DNA of 64,000 bases, from IMG/VR virus record IMGVR_UViG_3300042987_003051, positions 19,075 to 83,074 of that record; one strand, written 5' to 3'. The notes beneath the pieces are model-generated. The model saw only the letters and a program-made list of their open reading frames with translations. It had not been told where the DNA came from and searched no databases. The stretch is from a virus. Below are positions 14,571 through 21,191 of this stretch, piece by piece (the stretch's first letter is position 1; each line of letters starts with the position of its first letter). Made by a program: the position numbers and the translations under genes.

Positions 14571-14993
14571 ATGACTAAACTATACTCCGACCTGTATAGA
14601 ACCTGTATGACCTGTGATGTTGAGAAGCACATTACAGAGTTTTATATGCGTGATAAGAAAACAGGTAGGAGGCATTCTGCCTGCAAAGAGTGTGATAAGG
14701 CAAGGGTGAAAGCAAGACATCAAGCAAACCCACAAAGAACAAGAAATAATGATCTAAAAAGAAACTATGGTATAACTCTTGAAGAACATACAAAAATGTT
14801 TGAAGATCAGAATGGGAGATGTGCTATTTGTGGAAATGAAGGAAATGGTAAGTGGAAGAAGTTATGTGTAGACCACTGCCATACAACTGGTAAAGTAAGA
14901 AAACTACTCTGTCATAACTGCAACACTGCTCTTGGACTTGTAGGAGACAACATCAGCACCCTTCAAAAAATGATAGAATACCTAAATAACTAA
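14571..14993 (+). CDS. Free-standing endonuclease VII-like HNH endonuclease (F-CphI-like)
   Basis: The 140-aa product has an N-terminal zinc-finger-like pair of CxxC motifs (CMTCDVEKHI and CKECDKAR). These are followed by the recombination endonuclease VII pattern: YGITLEEHTKMFEDQNGRC, CAICG, the catalytic VDHCHTTGKVRKLLC and CHNCNTALG. In S-PM2 the homing endonuclease F-CphI sits just downstream of the intron-containing psbA. The same position here suggests it cuts psbA near the intron 3 site. The specificity is inferred from location, not read from the sequence. Confidence 0.85.
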   Translation: MTKLYSDLYRTCMTCDVEKHITEFYMRDKKTGRRHSACKECDKARVKARHQANPQRTRNNDLKRNYGITLEEHTKMFEDQNGRCAICGNEGNGKWKKLCVDHCHTTGKVRKLLCHNCNTALGLVGDNISTLQKMIEYLNN

Positions 14994-15008
14994 AAAGTAT
15001 TGGTAAAA

Positions 15009-15353
15009 ATGGACGCACAAGAACTTCGCAATCTTCAAGAAGCATATAGTCAGGTTTATCAGTTAGATGAACTTGATAAAAGAACCTTACAATCTTATCA
15101 ATCAAAGGCAAAAAATCAAGTTCTTGGTTCTATGAGTAATGTTAGTGATACTACTATAAAAAGAGTAAAAGGACTCAAACAAGCCCAAAAAAGATTGAGA
15201 GATAAAAAATACGGACAACAAAAAGAACAAGCAGATATTTACGACATCATCCTCTCACATCTTCTTGATGAAGGATATGCTGAAACACCAGAAGCAGCAG
15301 AAGTTATTATGGCGAATATGAGTGAAGAGTGGAGACAAAGTATTGTCGGTTGA
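15009..15353 (+). CDS. Cyanophage conserved protein of unknown function
   Basis: The 114-aa product begins MDAQELRNLQEAYSQVYQ. The middle is basic and helical, and the end is a compact LLDEGYAETPEAAEVIMANM segment followed by SEEWRQSIVG. That C-terminal motif recurs in many cyanomyovirus proteins as I remember them, without assigned function. The ATG at 15009 is chosen over an in-frame TTG nine bases earlier. Confidence 0.65.
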   Translation: MDAQELRNLQEAYSQVYQLDELDKRTLQSYQSKAKNQVLGSMSNVSDTTIKRVKGLKQAQKRLRDKKYGQQKEQADIYDIILSHLLDEGYAETPEAAEVIMANMSEEWRQSIVG

Positions 15354-15375
15354 TATAAGTTAGAAAACTCTAACA

Positions 15376-15402
15376 GAGAGGGTCTTTGGACCCTCTTTTT
15401 TT
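15376..15402 (+). terminator. Intrinsic terminator
   Basis: AGAGGGTC (15377-15384) and GACCCTCT (15389-15396) form a stem followed by T residues, between the unknown gene and plastocyanin. Confidence 0.85.
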
Positions 15403-15429
15403 ATAGATAATGTAGTTGCATAAACTTTT

Positions 15430-15753
15430 ATGAAGTTTCTTCTAGCACTATTTGCATCACTTTTTTTCACTCTTCCTGCTTGGGCAGTGGATGTAACAAT
15501 GGGGGCAAACGGCAATCTTATTTTTGAACCAGCAGAAGTCTCTATTGCTGCTGGTGAGTCAATTCACTTCGTCAATGGTATGCTTCCACCTCATAACGTC
15601 ATTGTTGAAGACCACCCAGAACTCTCACATACTGGGTTAGCATTTGCTGGCGGAGAGAGTTTTGATATTGCTTTTCCAGAGGCAGGGGACTATACTTTCT
15701 GGTGTGACCCTCACAAAAGTGCGGGTATGATTGGACATGTACATGTTTCATAA
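15430..15753 (+). CDS. petE: Plastocyanin
   Basis: The 107-aa precursor has a signal peptide (MKFLLALFASLFFTLPAWA) for export to the thylakoid lumen, then a cupredoxin domain. Copper ligands are visible: His in PPHNVIV, and Cys, His and Met in FWCDPHKSAGMIGHV. Plastocyanin carries electrons from cytochrome b6f to photosystem I; phages use their copy to maintain electron flow. The length is normal. The stop codon overlaps the start of a tiny ORF (TAATG). Confidence 0.95.
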   Translation: MKFLLALFASLFFTLPAWAVDVTMGANGNLIFEPAEVSIAAGESIHFVNGMLPPHNVIVEDHPELSHTGLAFAGGESFDIAFPEAGDYTFWCDPHKSAGMIGHVHVS

Positions 15754-15887
15754 TGCATAATCACGATCATTCAACTTGTATTCATTTAATTCATATGTTA
15801 GTCTGTTGCTTGGTAGGACTCGGTATTGGTTCCCTAGCAGTCTGGGGATATACTAAAATTAAAGAGAACAAAAATCATAACCCTTGA
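15753..15887 (+). CDS. Small His-rich membrane protein after plastocyanin
   Basis: A 44-aa ORF (MHNHDHSTCIHLIHMLVCCL...) begins in a TAATG overlap with petE. It has five His and three Cys in the first half, then one hydrophobic helix (VGLGIGSLAVWGY). The His/Cys pattern could bind metal, perhaps copper, given its partner. This is inference only. Confidence 0.5.
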   Translation: MHNHDHSTCIHLIHMLVCCLVGLGIGSLAVWGYTKIKENKNHNP

Positions 15888-15984
15888 TGGTAACTTAATA
15901 TTAAAAATTAGTGTCATTTCTCTAAATAATTAAAATGACATAATTCACATTATGTTAATAAAATTCCCATCGCTTAGAAAAATC

Positions 15985-16626
15985 ATGGCAAATTTCGCTG
16001 CTCGTGTACATAGAGTTATTTCTATTTTAAGAGGAGAGCATGAAGTTCTCCTTGCCGAAAATGCAGATCTTAGAGAAAGACTTGCTGCTGCTCTTGCCGC
16101 TGACGCTGCTGACGCTGCTGCTGTTGCTGCTGCTCAAGAGGAAGCAGCAACCGCCAGATCCGCTGCTGATGCCGCTGCTGCAGAATCTGCACGCCTTCAG
16201 GGTCTTGTAGATGCTGATGCTGCTGAGGACGCTGCTCTAGAAGAGGTTCTGAGATCCGTTGAGGAATCTCACGAAGAACCCGCTGCTCCTGCTGAAGAAG
16301 TAGTTGCTGAAGAAGCACCTGCTGCTGAAGAAGTAGTTGCTGAAGAAGCACCTGCTGCTGAAGAAGTAGTTGCTGAAGAAGCACCTGCTGCTGAAGAAGT
16401 AGTTGCTGAAGAACCCGCTGCTCCTGCTGAAGAAGTAGTTGCTGAAGAAGCACCTGCTGCTGAAGAAGCCGCTGCTCCTGCTGAAGAAGTAGTTGCTGAA
16501 GAAGCCGCTGCTCCTGCTGAAGAAGTAGTTGCTGAAGAAGCACCTGCTGCTGAAGAAGCACCTGCTGCTGAAGAAGCACCTGCTGCTGAAGAAGCACCTG
16601 CTGCTGAAGAAGTTGGCGAAGGTTAA
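15985..16626 (+). CDS. Ala/Glu-rich repeat protein
   Basis: From ATG 15985 the product is about 213 aa; an ATG 33 bases earlier adds a short lysine-containing extension. The N-terminus (MANFAARVHRVISILRGEHE) and an Ala-rich coiled-coil segment lead into about 115 residues made of EEVVAEEAPA and EEVVAEEPAAPA units. The repeat is highly acidic and probably an extended rod or disordered. Coding DNA is repeated nearly identically, so copy number should vary among relatives. I do not recognise a function. Confidence 0.7.
   Translation: MANFAARVHRVISILRGEHEVLLAENADLRERLAAALAADAADAAAVAAAQEEAATARSAADAAAAESARLQGLVDADAAEDAALEEVLRSVEESHEEPAAPAEEVVAEEAPAAEEVVAEEAPAAEEVVAEEAPAAEEVVAEEPAAPAEEVVAEEAPAAEEAAAPAEEVVAEEAAAPAEEVVAEEAPAAEEAPAAEEAPAAEEAPAAEEVGEG
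16279..16611 (+). repeat. In-frame tandem DNA repeats (Ala/Glu-coding)
   Basis: Repeats of about 36 bases with unit GAAGTAGTTGCTGAAGAAGC followed by ACCTGCTGCTGAA, plus 12-15 base sub-repeats at the 3' end, are nearly identical in sequence. They code for the acidic tail of the overlapping gene. Confidence 0.9.
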
Positions 16627-16663
16627 TATCTTCAATTCGTAATAAAATTACAATTTAAAATAC

Positions 16664-16693
16664 AACTCCTTATAATTATTAAGGAGTTTTTTT
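16664..16693 (+). terminator. Intrinsic terminator
   Basis: AACTCCTTA (16664-16672) and TAAGGAGTT (16680-16688) form a stem followed by T residues, after the Ala/Glu-rich gene. Confidence 0.8.
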
Positions 16694-16701
16694 GTTTTTA
16701 T

Positions 16702-16908
16702 ATGAAAAACGAGCACAAATGTTGGGATTTTGTAATGTCTTCATTTGTAAGAACTTATGGACTTTCTAAAGTAATGAATGATCCAAAATTTCATATTGTA
16801 GCTTTGGAATGGTGTGATGATAATAATTACGTTTGTGACATAAGTTTAGATAGTCTGGTTAAAGTTGATTCTTATTTTAAAAATGTATATGAAATGTGGG
16901 AAAACTAG
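16702..16908 (+). CDS. Hypothetical protein
   Basis: The 68-aa product starts MKNEHKCWDFVMSSFVRTYG and is acidic, with three cysteines. No domain was recognised. It ends directly before the glutaredoxin gene, so both are likely on one transcript. Confidence 0.55.
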   Translation: MKNEHKCWDFVMSSFVRTYGLSKVMNDPKFHIVALEWCDDNNYVCDISLDSLVKVDSYFKNVYEMWEN

Positions 16909-17277
16909 ATGATTTCTTCAGAAACACCTTATAAACTTGCAAGCATTATTCGTGATACTTGGCCTGGTATTTACAGTCCACCAAAAATGGTATATCATGA
17001 ATGTTCTATAAATATTCCACAAAATTATAATAAAAAAGTTATGAAATTTACAGTTTATTCGAAAGATGGTTGCCCGTATTGCAGTAAAATAGAACAAGTA
17101 TTAAAATTAGCAAATTTGGAACATGTAGTGTATAAACTTAATGATGATTTTAGTAGAGAACAATTTTATGCAGAATTCGGGCAGGGATCTACATTTCCTC
17201 AAGTGATTATGAATGATAAGCATATTGGTGGATGCACGGATACAGTTCAATACCTTAAGGAGCAAAAATTAGTTTAA
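16909..17277 (+). CDS. nrdC: Glutaredoxin with N-terminal extension
   Basis: Residues 45-122 form a glutaredoxin: VYSKDGCPYCSKIEQVL with the CPYC active site, a TFPQVIMND cis-proline loop and the GGCTD glutathione site. Glutaredoxins reduce ribonucleotide reductase and other disulphides. About 44 residues precede this core; an internal ATG at 17041 would give the standard 78-aa form. The first ATG follows the upstream stop directly, so the long form is possible. Symbol given by analogy with T4 nrdC. Confidence 0.85.
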   Translation: MISSETPYKLASIIRDTWPGIYSPPKMVYHECSINIPQNYNKKVMKFTVYSKDGCPYCSKIEQVLKLANLEHVVYKLNDDFSREQFYAEFGQGSTFPQVIMNDKHIGGCTDTVQYLKEQKLV

Positions 17278-17311
17278 TATTAATCTTTCAGAAAACCTTG
17301 GAGATATGGGT

Positions 17312-17518
17312 ATGTCGGAAGATCTTGGAAACAAAAAAACAGAACTAAATAAGTCAGAACCTCAAATTAATAGGGGTATTGAACTTTTACTTAGGAATAA
17401 AAGGAGGAGAGAATTAAAACCAAAAACCTTTCAAGTGAAGTTTGGTAAAATGATTTCTTTCCTCAGTAGAGAGTATCATTTTTTTATAGAATTTCATTTT
17501 GATATTAGAAAAAAATAA
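17312..17518 (+). CDS. Small basic cyanophage protein
   Basis: The 68-aa product begins MSEDLGNKKTELNKSEPQIN and has an Arg/Lys-rich centre (LLLRNKRRRELKPKTFQVKF). The ATG at 17312 is chosen because GGAG ends eight bases upstream; an ATG six bases earlier is too close to it. Function is unknown. Confidence 0.6.
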   Translation: MSEDLGNKKTELNKSEPQINRGIELLLRNKRRRELKPKTFQVKFGKMISFLSREYHFFIEFHFDIRKK

Positions 17519-17536
17519 ACTCTCTGGAGAAGGCAA

Positions 17537-17770
17537 ATGGAATCAGCATACGTAATAACATTCTCAGTAATGTTCACTTTGCTCTTTTTTATGGTCGGTG
17601 GTATAATAGGATGGCTGACTTATAGACATTTGTTAGAATCAAGACCTCCTTATTTGCATCCTGAATTTTTTGATGAAAATGGTCAGATTATACCTGACGA
17701 AATAGTATCTGTAAGATTTGAAAATAGCGATTACGATTATGACGACAACGAAGACGAAGACGAAGATTGA
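17537..17770 (+). CDS. Single-span membrane protein with acidic tail
   Basis: The 77-aa product has an N-terminal transmembrane helix (FSVMFTLLFFMVGGIIGWLT) and a long acidic tail ending in DYDDNEDEDED. It probably sits in the host membrane with the acidic tail in the cytoplasm. Its coding sequence overlaps the start of the next gene by about 30 bases in another frame. I recall similar proteins in cyanophages but no function. Confidence 0.65.
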   Translation: MESAYVITFSVMFTLLFFMVGGIIGWLTYRHLLESRPPYLHPEFFDENGQIIPDEIVSVRFENSDYDYDDNEDEDED

Positions 17771-18311
17771 AACTACAAATGAAGAACTGCCAGTAAATCC
17801 ATTTACATTTGAAGTTTTAAGTCTTGTCTCAAAACAAAGAACAAATGAAAAAAAAGTGGAAATACTTAAAAAGTATGAAGATCCATCATTAAAAACTATT
17901 TTAATTTGGAATTTTGATGAATCTATTATTTCTCTCCTTCCAGAAGGTGAGGTTCCATATGCAAGTACAGGAGAACAAACATCTTATAGTGGAACTTTGA
18001 CTTCTAAAATTGATGATGCAGTTTCAAAGATGGAAGAACTGAATTCTAACTCTTTAGGATCTATGGACCAAGGTCGTTCATCTATAAGAAAAGAATATCA
18101 AATGTTTTATAATTTCGTGAAAGGTGGAAATGATGGATTGAGTTCTCTTCGGAGAGAAACTATGTTTATTAATATTCTTCAGGGACTTCATCCACTTGAA
18201 GCAGAAATTTTATGCTTGGTTAAGGATAAAAAACTTCAAACTAAATATAAGATAACTCACGAAATTGTAAAGGAAGCATATCCTGACATTCAGTGGGGTG
18301 GTCGCTCATGA
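17739..18311 (+). CDS. Conserved cyanophage protein of unknown function
   Basis: From ATG 17739 the product is about 190 aa, beginning MTTTKTKTKIETTNEELPVN. The segment VLSLVSKQRTNEKKVEILKK and LKTILIWNFDESI belong to a family I remember near gp59/gp32 regions of cyanomyoviruses, without assigned activity. It is helical with no visible catalytic motif. The first codons overlap the acidic tail of the upstream gene, and the last codons overlap the next start. Confidence 0.6.
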   Translation: MTTTKTKTKIETTNEELPVNPFTFEVLSLVSKQRTNEKKVEILKKYEDPSLKTILIWNFDESIISLLPEGEVPYASTGEQTSYSGTLTSKIDDAVSKMEELNSNSLGSMDQGRSSIRKEYQMFYNFVKGGNDGLSSLRRETMFINILQGLHPLEAEILCLVKDKKLQTKYKITHEIVKEAYPDIQWGGRS

Positions 18312-18646
18312 CAGTAACGGTAGGAGTTGAAAAAGATATGGCAGAAAAGTCTAAAAATGAAAAACCTATTCTGCCTCATGAATATGGATGTGAAATTATT
18401 TTAGAAAAAACTACCATCGAAAAGGCAAAAAATCCATCTTTTCCAAATGATGCCTATTTAATTTGGTATCTCGATGAAGGAAAAGAGTATGTCGATTTAA
18501 CTCGCTGTCATAAAAAAGTTCAGTTATTTGATATGTATTATGATAAATATGGTGCTGGAGCAGTTCAAAAAATTGACTTTGGATATGGAAGAGTGAATCC
18601 CAAACTTTGGGGATATAAACAACCTGAGAAAAAGAAAAGAAAATGA
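18308..18646 (+). CDS. Conserved cyanophage protein of unknown function
   Basis: The 112-aa product starts MTVTVGVEKDMAEKSKNEKP and contains AYLIWYLDEGKEYVDLTRCH and a basic C-terminus. The start at 18308 overlaps the upstream stop by a few bases. It is part of a compact operon leading to speD. No domain is recognised. Confidence 0.6.
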   Translation: MTVTVGVEKDMAEKSKNEKPILPHEYGCEIILEKTTIEKAKNPSFPNDAYLIWYLDEGKEYVDLTRCHKKVQLFDMYYDKYGAGAVQKIDFGYGRVNPKLWGYKQPEKKKRK

Positions 18647-18855
18647 GTGCAGGATTTGGTGGACAAGGAAAAGAAAATAGAATTGGTAAGGATGCAAATA
18701 TTACTATTGATTTAGATAATATTAATGTTGTATTAAAAAAATATAAAAAAATTAAAAAGTATATGAAATCTCCTTTGTTTGCTGTTAAAACAATGGATGG
18801 TACAGAAAAGATTGTGAGTTCGTTGGTAAAGGAAGCGGAGGAAAATCCACTGTAA
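18643..18855 (+). CDS. Hypothetical small basic protein
   Basis: The 70-aa product (MSAGFGGQGKENRIGKDANI...) has a lysine-rich middle (VLKKYKKIKKYMK) that may bind nucleic acid. Its ATG overlaps the upstream stop, and speD follows one base after its stop. Function unknown. Confidence 0.55.
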   Translation: MSAGFGGQGKENRIGKDANITIDLDNINVVLKKYKKIKKYMKSPLFAVKTMDGTEKIVSSLVKEAEENPL

Positions 18856-18856
18856 A

Positions 18857-19183
18857 ATGGGGAAGCATTATCTACTTAATTTGTATGGATGCTCGTTTGT
18901 CCTTTTGGACGACGAGATTTGTCTTAAAGATTTACTTGAAAATGCAGCAGTAGCAAGCGGGGCAACAGTAGTTCAAACTATTTCAAAAAAGTTTTATCCC
19001 CAAGGAGTAACTGTACTCTGTTTATTGTCAGAAAGTCATATTAGTATTCATACATGGCCTGAAGAAGGTAAGGCAGCAGTAGATGTATATACTTGTGGTG
19101 ATTGTAACCCCAAGATTGGATGTGATATTATCATCCAACAACTTTATGCAACTAATCATACTCTGAGTTACATAGAACGGTAA
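18857..19183 (+). CDS. speD: S-adenosylmethionine decarboxylase proenzyme
   Basis: The 108-aa product has the bacterial SpeD pattern: an N-terminal beta segment (KHYLLNLYGCSF), the self-processing SESHISIHTWPE motif whose Ser becomes the pyruvoyl group, and VDVYTCGDCNPK near the end. The enzyme makes the aminopropyl donor for spermidine synthesis. SpeD is a common cyanophage auxiliary gene and may supply polyamines for DNA packaging. It is the last gene before a new promoter and riboswitch. Confidence 0.92.
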   Translation: MGKHYLLNLYGCSFVLLDDEICLKDLLENAAVASGATVVQTISKKFYPQGVTVLCLLSESHISIHTWPEEGKAAVDVYTCGDCNPKIGCDIIIQQLYATNHTLSYIER

Positions 19184-19201
19184 CAAAAGATACAAAAGTT
19201 C

Positions 19202-19229
19202 TTGCATAAATTTAAAGAGATGCTATAAT
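19202..19229 (+). promoter_or_regulatory. Sigma70-like promoter for the riboswitch operon
   Basis: TTGCAT (19202-19207) and TATAAT (19224-19229) are spaced by 16 bases. Transcription would start at or just before the riboswitch at 19237. Confidence 0.8.
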
Positions 19230-19236
19230 GCATTTA

Positions 19237-19333
19237 CGTTCATCGGAGAAATCCGACGCAAGTAGGACGGCGGAACGGGACGTTCATTCGCTATTCGCAA
19301 ATAGCGAACGCAAACCGCCCGAAGGAACGGGAC
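19237..19333 (+). promoter_or_regulatory. Glutamine-II (Downstream-peptide/glnA motif) riboswitch
   Basis: The RNA has a P1 helix CGTTC (19237-19241) with GAACG (19325-19329) and a hairpin TCGGA-GAAA-TCCGA (19243-19256). The conserved GCAAGTAGG follows, then a GGCGG/CCGCC helix (19269-19273 with 19315-19319) capped by a long hairpin TTCGCTATT/AATAGCGAA, and CCGAAGGAACG at the end. These are the hallmarks I know for the Downstream-peptide/glnA glutamine-binding RNAs of cyanobacteria and their phages. It precedes a short peptide gene, as in that class, and so probably senses glutamine and controls it. Confidence 0.85.
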
Positions 19334-19361
19334 TAACCATCTCATTCTGGAGGAAATCCTA

Positions 19362-19520
19362 ATGTCAAAAGTCGTTTATAGAGGGTGTCCTTATGACACC
19401 GAGGATGCAAAAAAAGAGTATGTATCATGGTATAACCAGACACATGCTCCGGCACATCCAAAAAACACATATCGTGGTTTAACATACCGTCCTTGCAATA
19501 ATGCGGAGGTGGCAAAATGA
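19362..19520 (+). CDS. Riboswitch-controlled small peptide (YRG-type, DUF4278-like)
   Basis: The 52-aa product begins MSKVVYRGCPYDTEDAKKEY and contains a second YRGLTYRPC. The paired YRG...Y motifs resemble the short peptides found downstream of glutamine-II riboswitches. GGAGG lies nine bases before the start. In cyanobacteria such RNA controls nitrogen-linked small proteins, so this one may act in host nitrogen or glutamine regulation. The stop overlaps the next start (ATGA). Confidence 0.75.
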   Translation: MSKVVYRGCPYDTEDAKKEYVSWYNQTHAPAHPKNTYRGLTYRPCNNAEVAK

Positions 19521-19618
19521 ATACTTATTTCGTTCGCTATCTCAAGAAAAAGGCAAAGAAAGAAAAACTTCTTAAGGATGCACAACTGAATATGGCAAAG
19601 CAACCTCAAGTTGCTTGA
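19517..19618 (+). CDS. Very small lysine-rich protein
   Basis: A 33-aa ORF (MNTYFVRYLKKKAKKEKLLK...) starts in an ATGA overlap with the riboswitch-controlled peptide and ends just before a terminator. It is strongly basic in the middle. The tight overlap and operon end support translation; no function is recognised. Confidence 0.6.
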   Translation: MNTYFVRYLKKKAKKEKLLKDAQLNMAKQPQVA

Positions 19619-19623
19619 TTTTA

Positions 19624-19652
19624 GAGAGGGACTTGACTCCCTCTCTTTTTTT
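19624..19652 (+). terminator. Intrinsic terminator closing the riboswitch operon
   Basis: GAGAGGGA (19624-19631) and TCCCTCTC (19638-19645) form a stem followed by seven T. Confidence 0.9.
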
Positions 19653-19684
19653 ATGTATAATGACCTTTGTGGAGGTTGATAAAG

Positions 19685-19921
19685 ATGGATAGAGAAAAGC
19701 TTAAGCTTATTATAAGAAACCTTGAGTCTCTTTTGGAATGTTTAAAATCAGAAGTATATTCTAATGTAGATTCATATAAACAAGAACCACGATATGAGGA
19801 GATTGTACATTACATTGACGATTATGATGAGGTCTTTTATGATGAGGAAGATGACTTTGATTTACCAAACGTAAATAGAAAATACAAGATTACAAACGAT
19901 GATGATGGAGATGGACTATGA
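19685..19921 (+). CDS. Acidic hypothetical protein before thyX
   Basis: From ATG 19685 it encodes 78 aa beginning MDREKLKLIIRNLESLLECL, with a very acidic centre (DDYDEVFYDEEDDFDL). It overlaps the thyX start by four bases (ATGA type), so translation is probably coupled. No domain is recognised. Confidence 0.6.
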   Translation: MDREKLKLIIRNLESLLECLKSEVYSNVDSYKQEPRYEEIVHYIDDYDEVFYDEEDDFDLPNVNRKYKITNDDDGDGL

Positions 19922-20670
19922 AACCAATTAAATCAAAAGATCTACTAAAACTCGACAAAAGGCTTCAGGTTGTAAAACTTCAATGCTATCCAATTCCAGA
20001 GCAAGTTATTTGGCAGGCAGGAAAGGGTGATTACTCTGAAGTTCCTATTCACGAAGTTAAAGTTCCAAGTCATCAGGAATGTGGTGAATGGATTGTGGAG
20101 CAACTTCTTGCAAATGAAAGAGGTCATTGGGGTCCATTAGAGCATCCGGGAATTACTTTTTCAGTGGCTGGATTTGTTCATAGTGTAATGGTTCAGTCAA
20201 GAACTCATCGTATTGGAACTTCTTGGGATGTTCAATCTCAACGTTATACTGGAAAGCGTGTAGTAAAAGTTGCAAAAAAAGAACTGGACATAGAAGATGT
20301 CTTCTATGTGCGTCCTGAGGGGTTCTACACCAATCGTAAAGGTAAGAAGTATGAATGGACCGAAGGGCACCGTCAACGCAAGTTAGAGAGGATTCTGAGT
20401 GAGTGTGAGGAGTATGCTGATTACTATGAGCAAGGAATGTGTGAAGAGCATATTCGCGACTATCTTCCTCAAGCAATACGTCAGAATTTTGTAGTATCAT
20501 TTAATCTTCGTTCTGTTCTTCACTTTATGGATCTTCGTTCAAAACTTGATGCACAGGTTGAAATACAAGCACTTTGCGATGCTTTTATGCCTGAACTTCA
20601 AAGGTGGGCGCCTAATGTTTGGAAGTATTATGAGGAGAAGAGGCTTCATAAAGCACGATTGAGTCCCTAA
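19918..20670 (+). CDS. thyX: Flavin-dependent thymidylate synthase
   Basis: The 250-aa product carries the ThyX motif as RTHRIGTSWDVQSQRYT near residue 95, with the catalytic Arg and Ser residues. It also has NFVVSFNLRSVLHFMDLR near residue 190, which binds FAD and dUMP. The enzyme makes dTMP from dUMP using NADPH and methylene-tetrahydrofolate, supplying DNA synthesis in phage-infected cells. Length is usual. The start overlaps the preceding acidic ORF. Confidence 0.93.
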   Translation: MKPIKSKDLLKLDKRLQVVKLQCYPIPEQVIWQAGKGDYSEVPIHEVKVPSHQECGEWIVEQLLANERGHWGPLEHPGITFSVAGFVHSVMVQSRTHRIGTSWDVQSQRYTGKRVVKVAKKELDIEDVFYVRPEGFYTNRKGKKYEWTEGHRQRKLERILSECEEYADYYEQGMCEEHIRDYLPQAIRQNFVVSFNLRSVLHFMDLRSKLDAQVEIQALCDAFMPELQRWAPNVWKYYEEKRLHKARLSP

Positions 20671-20748
20671 TATGCCGAAATAAAAGAAAAAGTCACTCTG
20701 GATATGTTTGGAAATATGTGATATAATAATTTTTATTTAAAAAATAAA

Positions 20749-20907
20749 ATGAAAAGTTGGTGCATCAAAGATCATTTAACTGGACATATATTCAAAATTC
20801 TTTTAAGTGAAGAGGACTTTCAAAAATTTCTCAAAGAAAATCCAGATGTGGATGAATGTATTGATTGTGTAGAGTGCGATGATGCACCTTCAATTACTAT
20901 TGAATAA
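20749..20907 (+). CDS. Small acidic Cys-containing protein
   Basis: A 52-aa ORF (MKSWCIKDHLTGHIFKILLS...) ends with a Cys-rich acidic segment (DECIDCVECDD) that may bind metal. It follows a TATAAT at about 20721. Function is unknown and the start is the only ATG in frame. Confidence 0.55.
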   Translation: MKSWCIKDHLTGHIFKILLSEEDFQKFLKENPDVDECIDCVECDDAPSITIE

Positions 20908-20935
20908 ATATTCCCATATAAAATGGAGGTTAGCA

Positions 20936-21184
20936 TTGGCAACGTATCCGGTTATCAATAAACAAACTGGTGAACAAAAAGAAATTACAATGAGTGTTCA
21001 CGATTGGGACCAGTGGAAGAAAGACAATCCAGAATGGGATAGAGATTGGTCTGATCCATCAACCTGTCCTGCTTCGGGTGAAGTTGGTGAAATTTATGAT
21101 CGACTTAAAAAATCTCACCCAGGATGGAACAATGTCTTACATAAAGCTTCAAAGGTTCCTGGATCAAAAGTAAAACCAATTTAA
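20936..21184 (+). CDS. Conserved cyanophage protein, TTG start
   Basis: The 82-aa product starts at TTG 20936, chosen because GGAGG at 20925-20929 is six bases upstream. It contains PVINKQTGEQKEITMSVHDW and WSDPSTCP, a family I recall near PhoH in cyanophages. A partly kept FmdB-like zinc-ribbon is possible but I see only one cysteine, so metal binding is unlikely. It precedes phoH by seven bases. Confidence 0.65.
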   Translation: MATYPVINKQTGEQKEITMSVHDWDQWKKDNPEWDRDWSDPSTCPASGEVGEIYDRLKKSHPGWNNVLHKASKVPGSKVKPI

Positions 21185-21191
21185 TTTTTAT

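Noticed and set aside
16070-16597. Leu/Gln-rich and Phe/Ser-rich minus-strand ORFs
   Set aside because: They are reverse readings of the Ala/Glu repeat DNA and have no independent support.
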